Of a DNA stretch of 5,796 nt, positions 5,381-5,796 are shown piece by piece. A model generated the notes under the pieces. That model saw only the letters and a list, made by a program, of their open reading frames with translations. It was not told the DNA's origin and searched no databases. The DNA is from CAYNQN01 sp964530525 (GTDB lineage: Bacteria > Actinomycetota > Acidimicrobiia > Acidimicrobiales > Acidimicrobilacustridaceae): positions 1 through 5,796 of the forward strand of contig CAZHBH010000097.1 of the NCBI GenBank assembly GCA_964530525.1. Reading direction: 5' to 3'. The first letter of the stretch is position 1, and the number at the start of each line of letters is the position of its first letter. The position numbers were made by a program, and so were the translations under genes.

Positions 5381-5796
5381 TCACTCTGCCGCTTCACTCC
5401 GCTCCGAAGCGGTGGCAGCCTGCTCGGCAGGAGCCGCCTCGGTGGCGGGGGCCGCCTCTGCCTCGGGAGCCGCAGGAGCTTGGGAAGCTGCCTCGGTGGC
5501 GGCCATGCGGGCCTCGCGCTCGCGGGCTGCCTCGGCCGCCTGGCGACGGGCCTCGGCCTGCTGGGCGGCCACTTCGGCCTCCTCCTCGGCGGTGCGCTCG
5601 CGCTCGACGGCGGCCACATCCTGGCGACGCGAGGCGATGAAGCGCCCCTCCTGCACGGCGTCGCTGATGACCCGTGCCATCAGGGTGGCCGAGCGGATGG
5701 CGTCGTCGGTGCCCGGGATCACGTACTGGATCACGTCGGGGTCGCAGTTGGTGTCGACGACCGCGATGATCGGGATGCCGAGCTTGTTCGCCTCGG
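5381..5796 (-). CDS. rpsB: 30S ribosomal protein S2, C-terminal part (truncated by window edge)
   Basis: S2 is a late-assembling small-subunit protein on the head/body boundary of the 30S subunit, needed for S1 binding in many bacteria. The visible 137 residues begin EANKLGIPIIAVVDTNCDPD, the family's hallmark (E. coli [20 protein letters not shown]), then VIPGTDDAIRS, where Thr replaces the common Asn of PGNDDAIR. After GRFIASRR the protein continues into an extra tail of about 80 residues: a charged Glu/Ala/Arg helix-like part (VERERTAEEEAEVAAQQAEA onward) and then an Ala/Pro/Glu low-complexity end. E. coli S2 ends about 60 residues after the same EAN motif, so the tail here is roughly 75 residues longer. 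The N-terminal two thirds, start and promoter are off the right edge. It heads the rpsB-tsf-pyrH cluster; the TGA stop is at 5383-5381. Confidence 0.96.
   Translation of the reverse strand, partial: EANKLGIPIIAVVDTNCDPDVIQYVIPGTDDAIRSATLMARVISDAVQEGRFIASRRQDVAAVERERTAEEEAEVAAQQAEARRQAAEAAREREARMAATEAASQAPAAPEAEAAPATEAAPAEQAATASERSEAAE

Overview
The window comes from a GC-rich bacterium, most probably an actinobacterium and plausibly of class Acidimicrobiia. The reasons are strong G/C preference at third codon positions, GTG and TTG starts, and SMC head motifs (VLGAQAASTVRSQKMDDVIFAGT split around residue 30, and a SQGQ Q-loop) that match my memory of that class. The taxonomic call is inference; no search was run.

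Layout. Positions 2-2857 on the plus strand hold almost all of smc, the chromosome-condensing SMC ATPase; only about 24 N-terminal residues lie off the left edge. The rest of the window is a minus-strand cluster, in transcription order: rpsB (ribosomal protein S2, N-terminal part off the right edge), tsf (elongation factor Ts), pyrH (UMP kinase), and a 290-residue MoxR/AAA-family relative. The cluster and smc converge, and their stop codons share one CTAG tetranucleotide. No intergenic stretch exceeds 66 bases, and there is no RNA gene, CRISPR array or mobile element that I can see.

How the genes work together. rpsB-tsf-pyrH is the widespread bacterial operon linking translation to pyrimidine nucleotide supply. 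The next gene is usually frr (ribosome recycling factor). Here that place is taken by the MoxR-like gene, joined to pyrH by a GTGA start/stop overlap. smc is functionally separate and ends against this operon instead of continuing to ftsY.

Most worth attention. (1) The MoxR-like protein looks like a dead ATPase: the P-loop Lys and Thr are replaced by Ser and Ala, and the Walker B region is gone. In its place is a short linker whose codon usage differs from the rest of the gene, yet the reading frame and C-terminal lid domain are well kept. (2) The SMC is predicted at about 975 residues, roughly 200 shorter than well-known bacterial SMCs, with both coiled-coil arms shortened by similar amounts. 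(3) A UUCG-capped hairpin directly after the smc stop is a candidate terminator lying inside the opposing gene. The other genes look like ordinary housekeeping genes.
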